Origin: Gemmatimonadota bacterium
Lineage (GTDB): Bacteria; Gemmatimonadota; Gemmatimonadetes; Gemmatimonadales; GWC2-71-9
Length of the DNA: 64,000 nt
Direction: 5' to 3'
Assembly (NCBI GenBank): GCA_016874005.1
Contig: VGVQ01000002.1
Coordinates: 176,458-240,457, forward strand
The notes under the pieces were generated by a model. The model saw nothing but the letters and a program-made list of their open reading frames with translations, did not search any database and was not told where the DNA came from. Position numbers and translations under genes: made by a program. Below, piece after piece: positions 1 through 8,645 of the stretch (the stretch's first letter is position 1; each line of letters begins with the position of its first letter).

Positions 1-2
1 AC

Positions 3-1799
3 AACCTCACCCTCGACGCGACCATCAACCCCGATTTCGGTCAAGTCGAGGCCGACCCGGCCGAAGTCAATCTGACCCAGTTCGAAACCGTCTTCGAGGA
101 AAAGCGGCCGTTCTTCACCGAGGGGAACGAGATCCTCACCGGCCGCGCCCAGAGCTTCCTCGGGCGGCCGACCTACTTCTATACTCGACGGATCGGGGCG
201 AGCCCTCGGGGCGGAGTTGCCGGCGATTTCGTCGACCAGCCGCGGAACACCACGATCCTTGGCGCCGCGAAGGTCACCGGGCGGTTGCCGTCACGCTTGT
301 CGGTCGGGGTGCTCGCCTCGATCACCGGGCGCGAATACGGACGCGGGTTCGACTCGACGGCGGGCGAGTTCTCCCGAGCCGCGGTCGAGCCGGCTTCGGG
401 CTTCGGAGTGGTTCGGCTCCAGCAGGAGGTCGGCCGATCGCAGTCGACCGTCGGGATGGTCCTGACCGGAGTGCATCGCGGATTCGGCGGGGTCGACGCC
501 CTGGAGCGGTTGCTGGTGCGCGACGCGGTCAGCGGCGGAGTGGACTGGCGGGCGAGGATCGAGAACGGTAAGTACGAGGTCACCGGATGGGCCGGCTTCA
601 GCCACCTCGGCGGCGACCCGGCGGCGATCGACCGGGTCCAGCGCTCGAGCGCTCGCTACTACCACCGGCCCGACGCCGATTATCTCGACTACGACCCGAA
701 CCGAACCTCGTTGTCCGGCTTCACCGCCTCGATCCGAGGCGACAAGAACGCCGGCCGCTACACGCTCTGGGGAATCCAGGCCAGCGTGAAGACCCCCGGT
801 TTCGAGATCAACGACATCGGGCAGATGAACCGAGCCGATGCGATCGAGTTCAACGCCGACCTCCAGCTGCGAGACACCGAGCCGGGAAAGTTGTTTCGGT
901 ATTTCCAGTTTGGCCATGCGGTCTTCGGGCACTACGACTTCGGGTTCGAGCGACAGTCGCTCCGGCTCTCCCACAGCACTCTGCTCAGCTTCCACAACTT
1001 CTGGAATCTCAGCTTCCGAGCGATGCATTCCACCCGAGCGATGAGCAACAGCCAGACCCGGGGCGGCCCGTACATGGGGACACCGAGCGGGTGGAACTAC
1101 AACGTCGGCCTGTCGGGCAACCCTTTCCGCGCGACCACCTGGTCGGTGGGCGCCGGGTGGGCGAACGACCGGCTCGGCGGCACCGGCTACGGTTTCAGCG
1201 TGTCCGTCTCGACCCGTCCGGGTCCCCAATGGGAAGCGTCCATCACTCCGCGGCTGACCAACACCACGAACCCGCGACAGTTCATCGGCGCCCTCGGGGA
1301 CGGTCCCACGGCGACCTTCGGCCGACGGTATCTGTTCGCCTTCGTCGACCAGCGCACCGTCTCGACCCAAGTGCGGCTCAATTACGCCTTTACCCCCAAC
1401 CTCACGGTCCAAGGATACGCCGAGCCTTTCGCGTCGAGCGGCCGGTTCTATCGCTTCGGTGAGTTGGCCCAGCCCCGCACCCACCGGCTCAAGGAATACG
1501 GCATCGCGGCCAGCACCGTCCTGACGCCTCGCGGCGGAGGCCGCTACGACGTCACCGACGGCGCGACGGCATTCAGTTTCGAGAGTCCCGACTTCAACGT
1601 GTTCTCGTTTCGGTCCAATCTGGTGGTGCGGTGGGAGTGGCTTCCGGGGAGCACCCTGTTCGCCATCTGGCAGCAAAACCGCGGAGCGGCCCTGCTGACC
1701 GGCACCCGGGTCGGGATTGGATCGCTCTGGGATGCCGTCGAGGCGCCGGGTGACAACTTCTTCGCCTTGAAGGCGAGCTACTGGCTCAAGGCCCGTTAG
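3..1799 (+). CDS. DUF5916 outer-membrane-associated protein, C-terminal part (5' end outside window)
   Basis: The frame is open from base 3 and ends at TAG 1797-1799, giving about 598 residues of a longer protein. The first visible residues contain the conserved DUF5916 stretch NPDFGQVEADPAEVNLTQFE followed by EEKRPFF and EGNEIL. This marks the boundary between the N-terminal carbohydrate-binding-like domain (missing here) and the DUF5916 region. The rest is rich in alternating aromatic and polar segments typical of beta-barrel strands and ends in a barrel-like tail (ALKASYWLKAR). The family is common in Bacteroidota and Gemmatimonadota and is presumed to lie in the outer membrane; its substrate is unknown. 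It converges on the next gene, 28 nt away. Confidence 0.85.
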   Translation, partial: NLTLDATINPDFGQVEADPAEVNLTQFETVFEEKRPFFTEGNEILTGRAQSFLGRPTYFYTRRIGASPRGGVAGDFVDQPRNTTILGAAKVTGRLPSRLSVGVLASITGREYGRGFDSTAGEFSRAAVEPASGFGVVRLQQEVGRSQSTVGMVLTGVHRGFGGVDALERLLVRDAVSGGVDWRARIENGKYEVTGWAGFSHLGGDPAAIDRVQRSSARYYHRPDADYLDYDPNRTSLSGFTASIRGDKNAGRYTLWGIQASVKTPGFEINDIGQMNRADAIEFNADLQLRDTEPGKLFRYFQFGHAVFGHYDFGFERQSLRLSHSTLLSFHNFWNLSFRAMHSTRAMSNSQTRGGPYMGTPSGWNYNVGLSGNPFRATTWSVGAGWANDRLGGTGYGFSVSVSTRPGPQWEASITPRLTNTTNPRQFIGALGDGPTATFGRRYLFAFVDQRTVSTQVRLNYAFTPNLTVQGYAEPFASSGRFYRFGELAQPRTHRLKEYGIAASTVLTPRGGGRYDVTDGATAFSFESPDFNVFSFRSNLVVRWEWLPGSTLFAIWQQNRGAALLTGTRVGIGSLWDAVEAPGDNFFALKASYWLKAR

Positions 1800-1803
1800 G
1801 CTG

Positions 1804-1818
1804 GCGGCCCTGGGCCGC
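1804..1818. terminator. Short GC hairpin between convergent genes
   Basis: A 6-bp perfect stem (GCGGCC / GGCCGC) with a 3-nt loop lies in the 28-nt gap between two convergent stop codons. There is no T-tract, so it is only a possible bidirectional terminator. Confidence 0.25.
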
Positions 1819-1827
1819 GACCGGTCA

Positions 1828-3780
1828 TCAGGGAACGAGCGCCGCCTTCTTCGGGTCGATCCGGACGATGAAGAGGCCCCCGTTCACGTCGTTCACGTAG
1901 GCGAGGTTGTTCTTGACCACCACGCCCCAGGTGAAGGTGAAGTTGGGAACGAATCCGTCCGGCGACGAGACCTGGAGGTGGGCGATCTCCCTCCCTTGGG
2001 CCCTGAGATCGCCCCGAAGCTCCCCGGAAATGTCGAAGGCCCGAAATCCCGCGTTGTAGGCACCCAGGTAGAGGGTGTCGCCCGCCACCCAGACGTTGTG
2101 GACCCCACCGTACTCGGGTTCGTACCACGCCACCGATTTTGGCTTGGCGATATCCGACACGTCGACCACCTGGAGCCGCCCGTAGGCCCGGCCGGTCTTG
2201 GACCGGAGTTCTTCCAATCCGAAGACCTCGTCGGCGATGAAGACGTAATTCTTGTGGCGCCAGGCGGTGTGGGTGCCTCGGATGTAGCCGGTGCCGCCGG
2301 TGATTTCGGCGTCCCGGTACAACGACGGCAAGTCGTATTTGAACTGCGACACCAGCTGCGGGCGGCTCGGCGTCCCGCCTTTGATCCCGTTGCCGACGTC
2401 GAGGATGATCAGACCATCGTTCCAATAGCTCCCGTAGAGCAGACCGTCCTGAACGTCGATGTCGTGGATGTAGCGACCCGCCTCGACCGGTGTGCTCGTG
2501 CTCCACGACCCAGCCCGCCGTGGTCGTGCCGGATCATTGATGTCGACGACGTCGATCGCGCCGGTGCCGTCGTTGGTGAGGAACACATGGGTACCATGCT
2601 TGGGATCGGTGTAGACGAAGGCCGAATGGACCCCCGCGGTCACCCCGTCCGTGAAGTCGGCCACCTTCTTGGGTCGGAGGGGGTCTTCGAGAGTCGCGAT
2701 CACGATTCCATTCTTCCGACTCGAGGCCCCCTCGCGGGTGAATACCAGCACCTTCCCGTCGGCCGTCGTCATCACGTCGTTGAGGACCCGGAGGTCGTCG
2801 ATCAGCGAATCGACGACAACCGGCTTACTCGGGTCCGAGATGTCGATGGTGTAGAGACGATCGCCACCGCCGGTGGTGCCGAGATACGCCACCTTGCCGT
2901 TGGGATGAACCCACACCTCGGATGTTTCGAACTTGGAACGAACCAAGCTCCCGACCACGGTTGCGTTCCGGCGGACCTCCCGGGGCGTTACGGTCACCAC
3001 CGCCACGGCGCTGGCATTGCCGAGATTGGCGGTGACCGTATACTCGCCGGGTTGGTATCCGACAAACCGACCGTCCGCGGTGAGCTCGCCGCGGCCCGGT
3101 GAGAAGGACCAGGTCGGGGTCAGGCCGTCCACGGGCCGGCCGTTCCGGGCGGCGGCAACCGCGGCAAAGCGGGTCACGTCACCCTGCCGCACCGTGATGG
3201 TGGCGGGGGAGATCGCGACGGCTTGAACCCCGGCCACCACCACCACCGGGAACGACTGCCTCGCCCGGCCGGCCTGACCGGTGATCGTGGCGCTACCCGG
3301 GCCTACCCCCACGACCACACCCCCAACGTCCACCCGGGCGACGGCCGGTGCGCTGCTCGTCCAAGCGACCGGGTCGCCGGCCGAATCCCCTCGGGCCGTC
3401 CGGACGAACGCTCGGAGCTTGAATCGCTGCCCGAGCGCGATTCTCGCCGGAACGTCGGCCACCTCGATCGAGGCGGGCGCTCCCGGAACGACCCGGATCT
3501 CCACTCGGGCAAACACCGGCCGGCCGCCCCCGGCTGGACTGGCCAACGCGACCACCGGCAGGATGCCGGGCGATGCGGTCCTGACCAAGCCGGTCGAGTC
3601 CACGTTACCCGCGTTGGCGTAGCCGGCGTTGGTGAACCGGATCTTGGCGCCCGGCACCACGTTGCCGGCAGCGTCGATCAGCTCGGCGCGCAGCCGGAGC
3701 GAGTCGTGGGCGGCAACAATGGGATTGGCGGGTGTGACTCGAACCACCTGGAGCAGTGTCAGGACGAGCACGGGATGCAC
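1828..3780 (-). CDS. Secreted Ig-like (BIG2) plus LVIVD-repeat beta-propeller protein
   Basis: About 650 residues. The GTG at 3780 is chosen because AAAGGAA lies 7 nt upstream; an upstream ATG at 3834 would add 18 very basic residues. The N-terminus is a short hydrophobic stretch (HPVLVLTLLQ), a weak export signal. Residues about 10-260 hold three Ig-like/bacterial Ig domains, visible as repeated 'WTSSAPAVARVD..GVVVGVGPGSATITG' type elements. Residues about 280-650 are an LVIVD-type propeller with repeated blades such as LYTIDISDPSKPVVV, IDVVDINDPARP and LQVVDVSDIAKP. Such proteins are generally secreted or surface-exposed; no enzymatic motif is visible. Function unknown. Confidence 0.8.
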   Translation of the reverse strand: MHPVLVLTLLQVVRVTPANPIVAAHDSLRLRAELIDAAGNVVPGAKIRFTNAGYANAGNVDSTGLVRTASPGILPVVALASPAGGGRPVFARVEIRVVPGAPASIEVADVPARIALGQRFKLRAFVRTARGDSAGDPVAWTSSAPAVARVDVGGVVVGVGPGSATITGQAGRARQSFPVVVVAGVQAVAISPATITVRQGDVTRFAAVAAARNGRPVDGLTPTWSFSPGRGELTADGRFVGYQPGEYTVTANLGNASAVAVVTVTPREVRRNATVVGSLVRSKFETSEVWVHPNGKVAYLGTTGGGDRLYTIDISDPSKPVVVDSLIDDLRVLNDVMTTADGKVLVFTREGASSRKNGIVIATLEDPLRPKKVADFTDGVTAGVHSAFVYTDPKHGTHVFLTNDGTGAIDVVDINDPARPRRAGSWSTSTPVEAGRYIHDIDVQDGLLYGSYWNDGLIILDVGNGIKGGTPSRPQLVSQFKYDLPSLYRDAEITGGTGYIRGTHTAWRHKNYVFIADEVFGLEELRSKTGRAYGRLQVVDVSDIAKPKSVAWYEPEYGGVHNVWVAGDTLYLGAYNAGFRAFDISGELRGDLRAQGREIAHLQVSSPDGFVPNFTFTWGVVVKNNLAYVNDVNGGLFIVRIDPKKAALVP

Positions 3781-3894
3781 GGGAGTTCCTTTCGGACGGC
3801 ACCTCAAAGATTGCCGGCGCCGCCGGTTTCGCAACCGCCGATCAGCCAGCCTGGTCGAAGGACTGCCCGGCGGCCGGCCTCTAGCAGCGGGCCT

Positions 3895-5238
3895 CTAGCC
3901 GCGGGGCGGGCGACGACGATGCCAATCTGCCCTGGGACCTCGGGGTGGGTGAGAGGGCCTGACGTTGGAGCAGGGATCCGGCCGCTTGGTGGCGGCCGCC
4001 GCGGCCTCCTTGCGAGCCGCTTTCGCGCGGGCCCGCTCTCGATCCTCGGCCTTCTTGGCCCGAATCGCCGCAATCCGCTCGCCCAAGGGAATCTCGAGCG
4101 GGGTGGCGTCGTGCCCGGCGGCATCGAAATCGGGTACCGTCACCCTCGGCAGGCGCCGGCCGATGGCGCGTTCGATTCGGGCCAAATCGGCGGCCTCGTC
4201 GGGCGCCACGAAGGTGAACGCCTCGCCAGTCGCCTCCGCCCGCCCGGTCCTCCCCACCCGGTGTATGTAGTCTTCGGGAACCTCGGGCACGTCGAAGTTG
4301 AGCACGTGACCGAGGGCCTCGACGTCGATACCGCGCGCCGCGATATCGGTGGCAACCAAGACCCGGTGGAGGCCGCTCTTGAAGCCGGCCAGGGCGGCGG
4401 TGCGCTGCGCTTGCGACCGGTTGCCGTGAATCCGCTCCGCCTTGATCCCCTGCTTCACCAGGTATTTGGCCAGGCGGTCCGCCCGGTGCTTGGTCCGGGT
4501 GAACACCAAGGCCTGGTTCATCTCGCCGCGATTGAGCAGGGTAAGCAGGAGGGCCGCCTTCTGGTCCCGGCCAATCGGGTAGACGGCCTGGGTGATCCCC
4601 ACCGCCGGGGCCGCCGCCCGCTGGACGTTGATCGACACCGGATCGCGGAGCAGTTCGCCGGCGAGCTTGGCGATTTCGGGAGGCATCGTCGCGCTGAACA
4701 ACAGAGTCTGGCGCTTGCCGGGCAGGTGTTTCAGGATCCTCCGGATGTCCGGCAGAAACCCCATGTCGAGCATTCGGTCCGCCTCATCCAGGACGAGATA
4801 CTCGAGGTGATCGAGCTTGGCATAGGGAAACCGGAAGTGGTCCAGCAACCGGCCGGGTGTGGCAACCAGGACATCGACGCCCGCCCGAAAGGCATGCTCT
4901 TGAGGTCCCATCCCGACCCCGCCGAAGACGGCGGCGGCGGTGATCGGGGTGTGGACCGCGAGCTCGTCGTGGCTCTGAACGATCTGGGCAGCCAGTTCGC
5001 GCGTGGGAGCCAGGACCAAGGCCCGAGTCGTTCGCCGGGAGCGGCCGATCAGTCGATGAATGATCGGGAGGAGGAACGCGGCCGTCTTGCCGCTCCCCGT
5101 CATGGCGCAGGCCAGCACGTCCCGGCCGGCCAGACCGGCGGGGATCGCGTCCTGTTGGATCGGGGTGGGCCGGGCGAAGCCAAGTTCCCGCAGCGCTCGG
5201 TGGAGATCCTGATGCAGCGACAAACCGGAGAATGGCAC
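3895..5238 (-). CDS. DEAD-box ATP-dependent RNA helicase (RhlE-like)
   Basis: 447 residues. All core motifs are visible: Q motif (GFARPTPIQQDAIP, residues 20-33), Walker A AMTGSGKT (45-52), PTRELAAQ (78-85), DEAD (151-154), SAT (182-184), the LVFTRTK strand (244-250), ATDIAARGIDV (297-307) and HRVGRTGRA (326-334). The C-terminal tail after residue 390 is basic and Ala/Lys/Arg-rich, usual for RhlE-type enzymes that remodel rRNA or mRNA. It is monocistronic; the nearest upstream gene, 230 nt away, is divergent. Assignment to the RhlE branch rather than CsdA/DbpA is by overall look only. Confidence 0.93.
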   Translation of the reverse strand: MPFSGLSLHQDLHRALRELGFARPTPIQQDAIPAGLAGRDVLACAMTGSGKTAAFLLPIIHRLIGRSRRTTRALVLAPTRELAAQIVQSHDELAVHTPITAAAVFGGVGMGPQEHAFRAGVDVLVATPGRLLDHFRFPYAKLDHLEYLVLDEADRMLDMGFLPDIRRILKHLPGKRQTLLFSATMPPEIAKLAGELLRDPVSINVQRAAAPAVGITQAVYPIGRDQKAALLLTLLNRGEMNQALVFTRTKHRADRLAKYLVKQGIKAERIHGNRSQAQRTAALAGFKSGLHRVLVATDIAARGIDVEALGHVLNFDVPEVPEDYIHRVGRTGRAEATGEAFTFVAPDEAADLARIERAIGRRLPRVTVPDFDAAGHDATPLEIPLGERIAAIRAKKAEDRERARAKAARKEAAAAATKRPDPCSNVRPSHPPRGPRADWHRRRPPRG

Positions 5239-5467
5239 GCCACGCCTTTGGGTGAGAATGGCCGCAATGTAGACGGAGCCCCAACCGGTGGCGAATCCGA
5301 TTGACTGCGCCGGCCGGCGCGGCTAGAGTGAGGCGGGCGCGTCAGGGCGCCTCCCGTCCGCGGGAAGGACCGAGTCCACCTGGGTTCGTTCGTGCTGCTC
5401 TGGGCTTCAGCGAACCTCCTTACTGCCCGTCCACGCGGACGCCGGGCGCCTAAAGGGAGGCTCGGGT

Positions 5468-6757
5468 ATGCCCGTTCGCCGATTGCCGGTTCGTCCCAGC
5501 CTCGACCAACTCCGCCATCAAGCCAAGGACCTGCTCCGAGCGATTCGGGCCGAAGATCCCGCCGCGCTCGCGGAACTCGGTGAATTCCACCCCAGACCAC
5601 CGAACCCAACCGCCGCCAGGCTGAGCGACGCGCAACTGGTGCTGGCGCGAAGCTACCAGGCGCCCGGCTGGGCTCGCCTCGCCTCCGCTTGCAAGATGGT
5701 CGATGCGATCTGGCACGATGAGCCCGAGGCGGTCCGCGCGTTGGCGGCCGCCGAGCCCCGGCTCCTGGTCGAGCCGGTGCTGATCCGCGAGAGCAACTGG
5801 GGTCCGCCCCTCACCTACGCCGCGAACCTCGGTCGCGATCGGATCATCCAGGTCCTCTATCAGCTCGGCGCCCGCGACCTTCCCTCGGCCATCGACCGGG
5901 CTACCCTGCAGGGCCAGGTCGGCACCGCCCGACTGCTCTACGACCTGATGGGCCGACCGACGCTGCCCGTCGAGGCGTTAGGCGGGCCCGGCTACACCCT
6001 CAATGTCGCCGGGACCGAGCTGCTGCTCGAGTACGGCGTGCCGGTGGTCGATCGGGGCGGGACGATGCTGGCGCCAGTGGCGGTCGTGCTGGAAACCGAC
6101 AGCCGCGATCCGGCGGCCAAGCACCGGATCTTGAGCCTCTATGGCGAGCGCGGGGTTCGCTACCCGAGGACCGCGCCGATGGCCGTCCACTTGGGGCGCA
6201 TCGACCTGCTGGAACGACACCTGGCAGACGACCCGGGGCTGCTCGCTCGACGGTTCCGCCACGACGACTACTACCCGCCCGAGCTAGGCTGCCACGACGA
6301 GATCCAAGCCACCCACGGCACGCCGCTCGACGGGACGACCCTGCTCCACCTGGCCATCGATTTCGACGAGATCGCCATCCTTCGATGGCTCCTGACCCAC
6401 GGAGGGGACCCCAACCTCCCCGCCACGGTCGACCGCCACGGCTTCGGCGGGCATACCGCGCTCTTCGCCACCGTCGTGTCGCAGCCCGCCTTCTGGATGA
6501 ATCGAGGCAGCCAGCCGGTCAGCGACGAAGCCACCCGGCTCCTCCTCGACCATGGGGCCGATCCCACCGTTCGTGCCTCGCTCCGAAAACAGCTCCATCC
6601 CGGCTACGGGGAGACTCGTGCCTACGAGTATCGCGACCTCACCGCATACCAGTGGGGCGCTCGGTTCCACCGGCGGGAATTCGTCAATCGAGCCGCGATG
6701 GCGCTGGTCGCGCCACCCGGCTACGCTTCGGAATCCCTACCCCCGATCGATTCATGA
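5468..6757 (+). CDS. Ankyrin-repeat protein
   Basis: 429 residues starting at ATG 5468, with AGGGAGGC about 6 nt upstream. The N-terminal 60 residues form a charged helical segment (PSLDQLRHQAKDLLRAIRA). Ankyrin-type repeats follow: PPLTYAANLGRDRIIQVLYQ near residue 118, a copy near 300 (TTLLHLAIDFDEIAILRWLL) and one near 365 (ATRLLLDHGADPTV). No signal peptide is visible, so it is probably cytoplasmic. Its stop overlaps the start of the next gene in an ATGA, implying translational coupling with the DUF6065 protein. It probably mediates protein-protein interaction; the partner is unknown. Confidence 0.85.
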   Translation: MPVRRLPVRPSLDQLRHQAKDLLRAIRAEDPAALAELGEFHPRPPNPTAARLSDAQLVLARSYQAPGWARLASACKMVDAIWHDEPEAVRALAAAEPRLLVEPVLIRESNWGPPLTYAANLGRDRIIQVLYQLGARDLPSAIDRATLQGQVGTARLLYDLMGRPTLPVEALGGPGYTLNVAGTELLLEYGVPVVDRGGTMLAPVAVVLETDSRDPAAKHRILSLYGERGVRYPRTAPMAVHLGRIDLLERHLADDPGLLARRFRHDDYYPPELGCHDEIQATHGTPLDGTTLLHLAIDFDEIAILRWLLTHGGDPNLPATVDRHGFGGHTALFATVVSQPAFWMNRGSQPVSDEATRLLLDHGADPTVRASLRKQLHPGYGETRAYEYRDLTAYQWGARFHRREFVNRAAMALVAPPGYASESLPPIDS

Positions 6758-7518
6758 AGACCGGCGGCAATTCCAAGCGACTGATCGCCTATCGGCTCGC
6801 GGCCAACCCACCCGCCATCCGTCCCGGCATCACCCGACGGGCCTGGATGGACGAATCGCCGAACCGTTTTGCCTATCGGTGCCTCCCGCTGACCATCGCG
6901 AACAGCTTTGGCTGGGAGTTGCTCTGCCCGACGACGTTCGAGGCGACCTGGAACGGCGGGATGAAGCAGCAGGACATCGAGATCGTCATCCACGAGGGCG
7001 ACCCGGACATCGTCACCAGCCACTTCGGGACCGGGGTGATCACCTTCCACACCGGCTATCTGTTTCGGACCGAGGCCGGGATCTCGCTCATGGCCATGGG
7101 CCCGCCCAACGCGCCGAAAGACGCGATCGCCGCGTTGGCCGGGGTGATCGAAACGTCGTGGGCGCCCTACTCCTTCACCATGAACTGGCGTTTCACCCGC
7201 CCCAACACCACGATCCGGTTCGAGAAAGGCGAGCCGTTCTGCTTCATCATGCCGGTATCGATCGGGCTCCTCGAAGGGACCCGACCGGAGCTTGCCGCGC
7301 TATCCTCGGACCCCAAGACCCAGGCCAAGTATGACGAGTGGGTCGCGTCGCGGAGCAGCTTCATCACCGACCTCAAGGTCGAGGGGAGCGACGCCAGGGC
7401 CGAGAAATGGCAGAAGATGTATTCGCGGGGGCTCCAGCCGGACGGCGCCGCCACGCCCTACGAGCATAGTTCGGCCGTGACCGTCCGGGAGTTCGTCGAG
7501 GCAAAGAAGGGCCGTTAG
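6754..7518 (+). CDS. DUF6065-family protein
   Basis: 254 residues. The ATG at 6754 overlaps the preceding TGA (ATGA). It has no signal peptide or membrane segments. The N-terminal sequence LIAYRLAANPPAIRPGITRRAW followed by RCLPLTIANSFGWELLCPTT, then TGYLFRTEAG and FTMNWRFTRPN, matches what I know of DUF6065, a family without a proven biochemical role. It is coupled to the ankyrin-repeat gene upstream. The longer open frame upstream is only the alternate frame of the ankyrin gene. Its stop overlaps the stop of the convergent SDR gene by 4 nt. Confidence 0.8.
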   Translation: MKTGGNSKRLIAYRLAANPPAIRPGITRRAWMDESPNRFAYRCLPLTIANSFGWELLCPTTFEATWNGGMKQQDIEIVIHEGDPDIVTSHFGTGVITFHTGYLFRTEAGISLMAMGPPNAPKDAIAALAGVIETSWAPYSFTMNWRFTRPNTTIRFEKGEPFCFIMPVSIGLLEGTRPELAALSSDPKTQAKYDEWVASRSSFITDLKVEGSDARAEKWQKMYSRGLQPDGAATPYEHSSAVTVREFVEAKKGR

Positions 7519-8408
7519 AACCGAGCGATCAGCTCGTCGCTCAGCTTCTTGAGCTTGGCTCGCGCCTCGGGATCGTAGGCCTGGGCATGCGCCTTGGCCG
7601 GGTTCATGCTGTCGAAGAACCCGCCATGACCCACGTTGGGATCGAGGATCAGCCGCAGTAGGGCCTTCGCCCCATCATCGATCGTCGACCGAACCGGAAG
7701 GCCGGCTTCCTTGACCATCTTGGTCGGCATCAAGGTCGCCGGATGGAGCGCATTGACCGTGATCCCCTTCCCGGCCAACTCGGCCGCCAGGTCGAACGTG
7801 AACATGACTTGGGCGAGCTTGCTCTGACCGTAGGCCCGCATCGGACTGAAGTTCTTGGTCATCTGGACGTCGGCAAAATCGATCGGGCTAGCCGACAGCG
7901 ATGAGACGTTGACGATCCGGGCGGGCGTGCTGGCGAGAAGTCTCGGGAGCAGCAGGCGGGTCAACAGCACCCCCGAGAGATAATTCACCTGCATCCGGTA
8001 CTCGACACCTTGCTCGGTCGGCGATCGATCGGGCGGGTTGAGCGCGACGCCCGCGTTGTTCACCAAGACGTTGAGTCGAGGATAGTCGCGGAGGACCGCC
8101 TCCGCGAACCGGCGCACCTCCGCATTCGAGGCAAAGTCGGCGGTGTAGAACCGGGCGCTACCCTTGCCCGTGCTGGCAATCTCCGTTACGACCTCGGCGG
8201 CTCGCGCCGAGTCGCGTCCGTGGACGATGACGTGGGCGCCTCCGGCCGCCAGCCGGATCGCCACTTCGCGACCGAGCCCGCTCGTGGCACCGGTGATCAG
8301 GATGACCTGCTGGTCGGGTCGGGGACGGTCCGGCTGGCCGGCCAGGTCAACTGCCGACAAGGCGAGGGCGGCCACCGCGGCGGTCGCCACTGAGATGGGG
8401 GGCGTCAT
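7515..8408 (-). CDS. SDR-family oxidoreductase with N-terminal hydrophobic segment
   Basis: 297 residues. The classical short-chain dehydrogenase features are complete: cofactor motif TGATSGLG (39-46), NNAG (117-120), catalytic Ser about 169-170, and YGQSK giving Tyr193/Lys197. It resembles retinol-dehydrogenase/protochlorophyllide-reductase-like SDRs. Unusually, residues 1-25 (MTPPISVATAAVAALALSAV...) form a hydrophobic stretch ending in Gly-Gln that looks like a signal peptide or anchor, which is odd for an NAD(P)-dependent enzyme. The substrate cannot be told from sequence. It is monocistronic and convergent with the DUF6065 gene. Confidence 0.85.
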   Translation of the reverse strand: MTPPISVATAAVAALALSAVDLAGQPDRPRPDQQVILITGATSGLGREVAIRLAAGGAHVIVHGRDSARAAEVVTEIASTGKGSARFYTADFASNAEVRRFAEAVLRDYPRLNVLVNNAGVALNPPDRSPTEQGVEYRMQVNYLSGVLLTRLLLPRLLASTPARIVNVSSLSASPIDFADVQMTKNFSPMRAYGQSKLAQVMFTFDLAAELAGKGITVNALHPATLMPTKMVKEAGLPVRSTIDDGAKALLRLILDPNVGHGGFFDSMNPAKAHAQAYDPEARAKLKKLSDELIARF

Positions 8409-8645
8409 GCTGGCAAGCTAGCCCGCAGTCGCGGCAGCGACAATCCGACCGGTCCCCGACGCGACGAAGTCCCTCCCTGGACTTGCGAATCGGCGATCCG
8501 CGGCCGATTCTCTCAGGCATTCGCCCCGTTCAGTCCCCCTTGCTCGGCTGCCCTTGGGAGCAGCCCTGCCCGGCCCCAACCCGGCCGGCGCCCGTCCCGA
8601 TGGAACCTCGCGAGCCCGGCGACTTCACCGGGCGAAGTGACAACG

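Noticed and set aside
1978..3102. Long open frames opposite the LVIVD/Ig gene, and similar long opposite-strand frames throughout the window (for example 3223-5304, 36464-38620, 43365-45062)
   Set aside because: High GC content makes antisense frames long. Their translations are Arg/Gly/Pro/Asp-rich with no domain, while the opposite frame has clear motifs.
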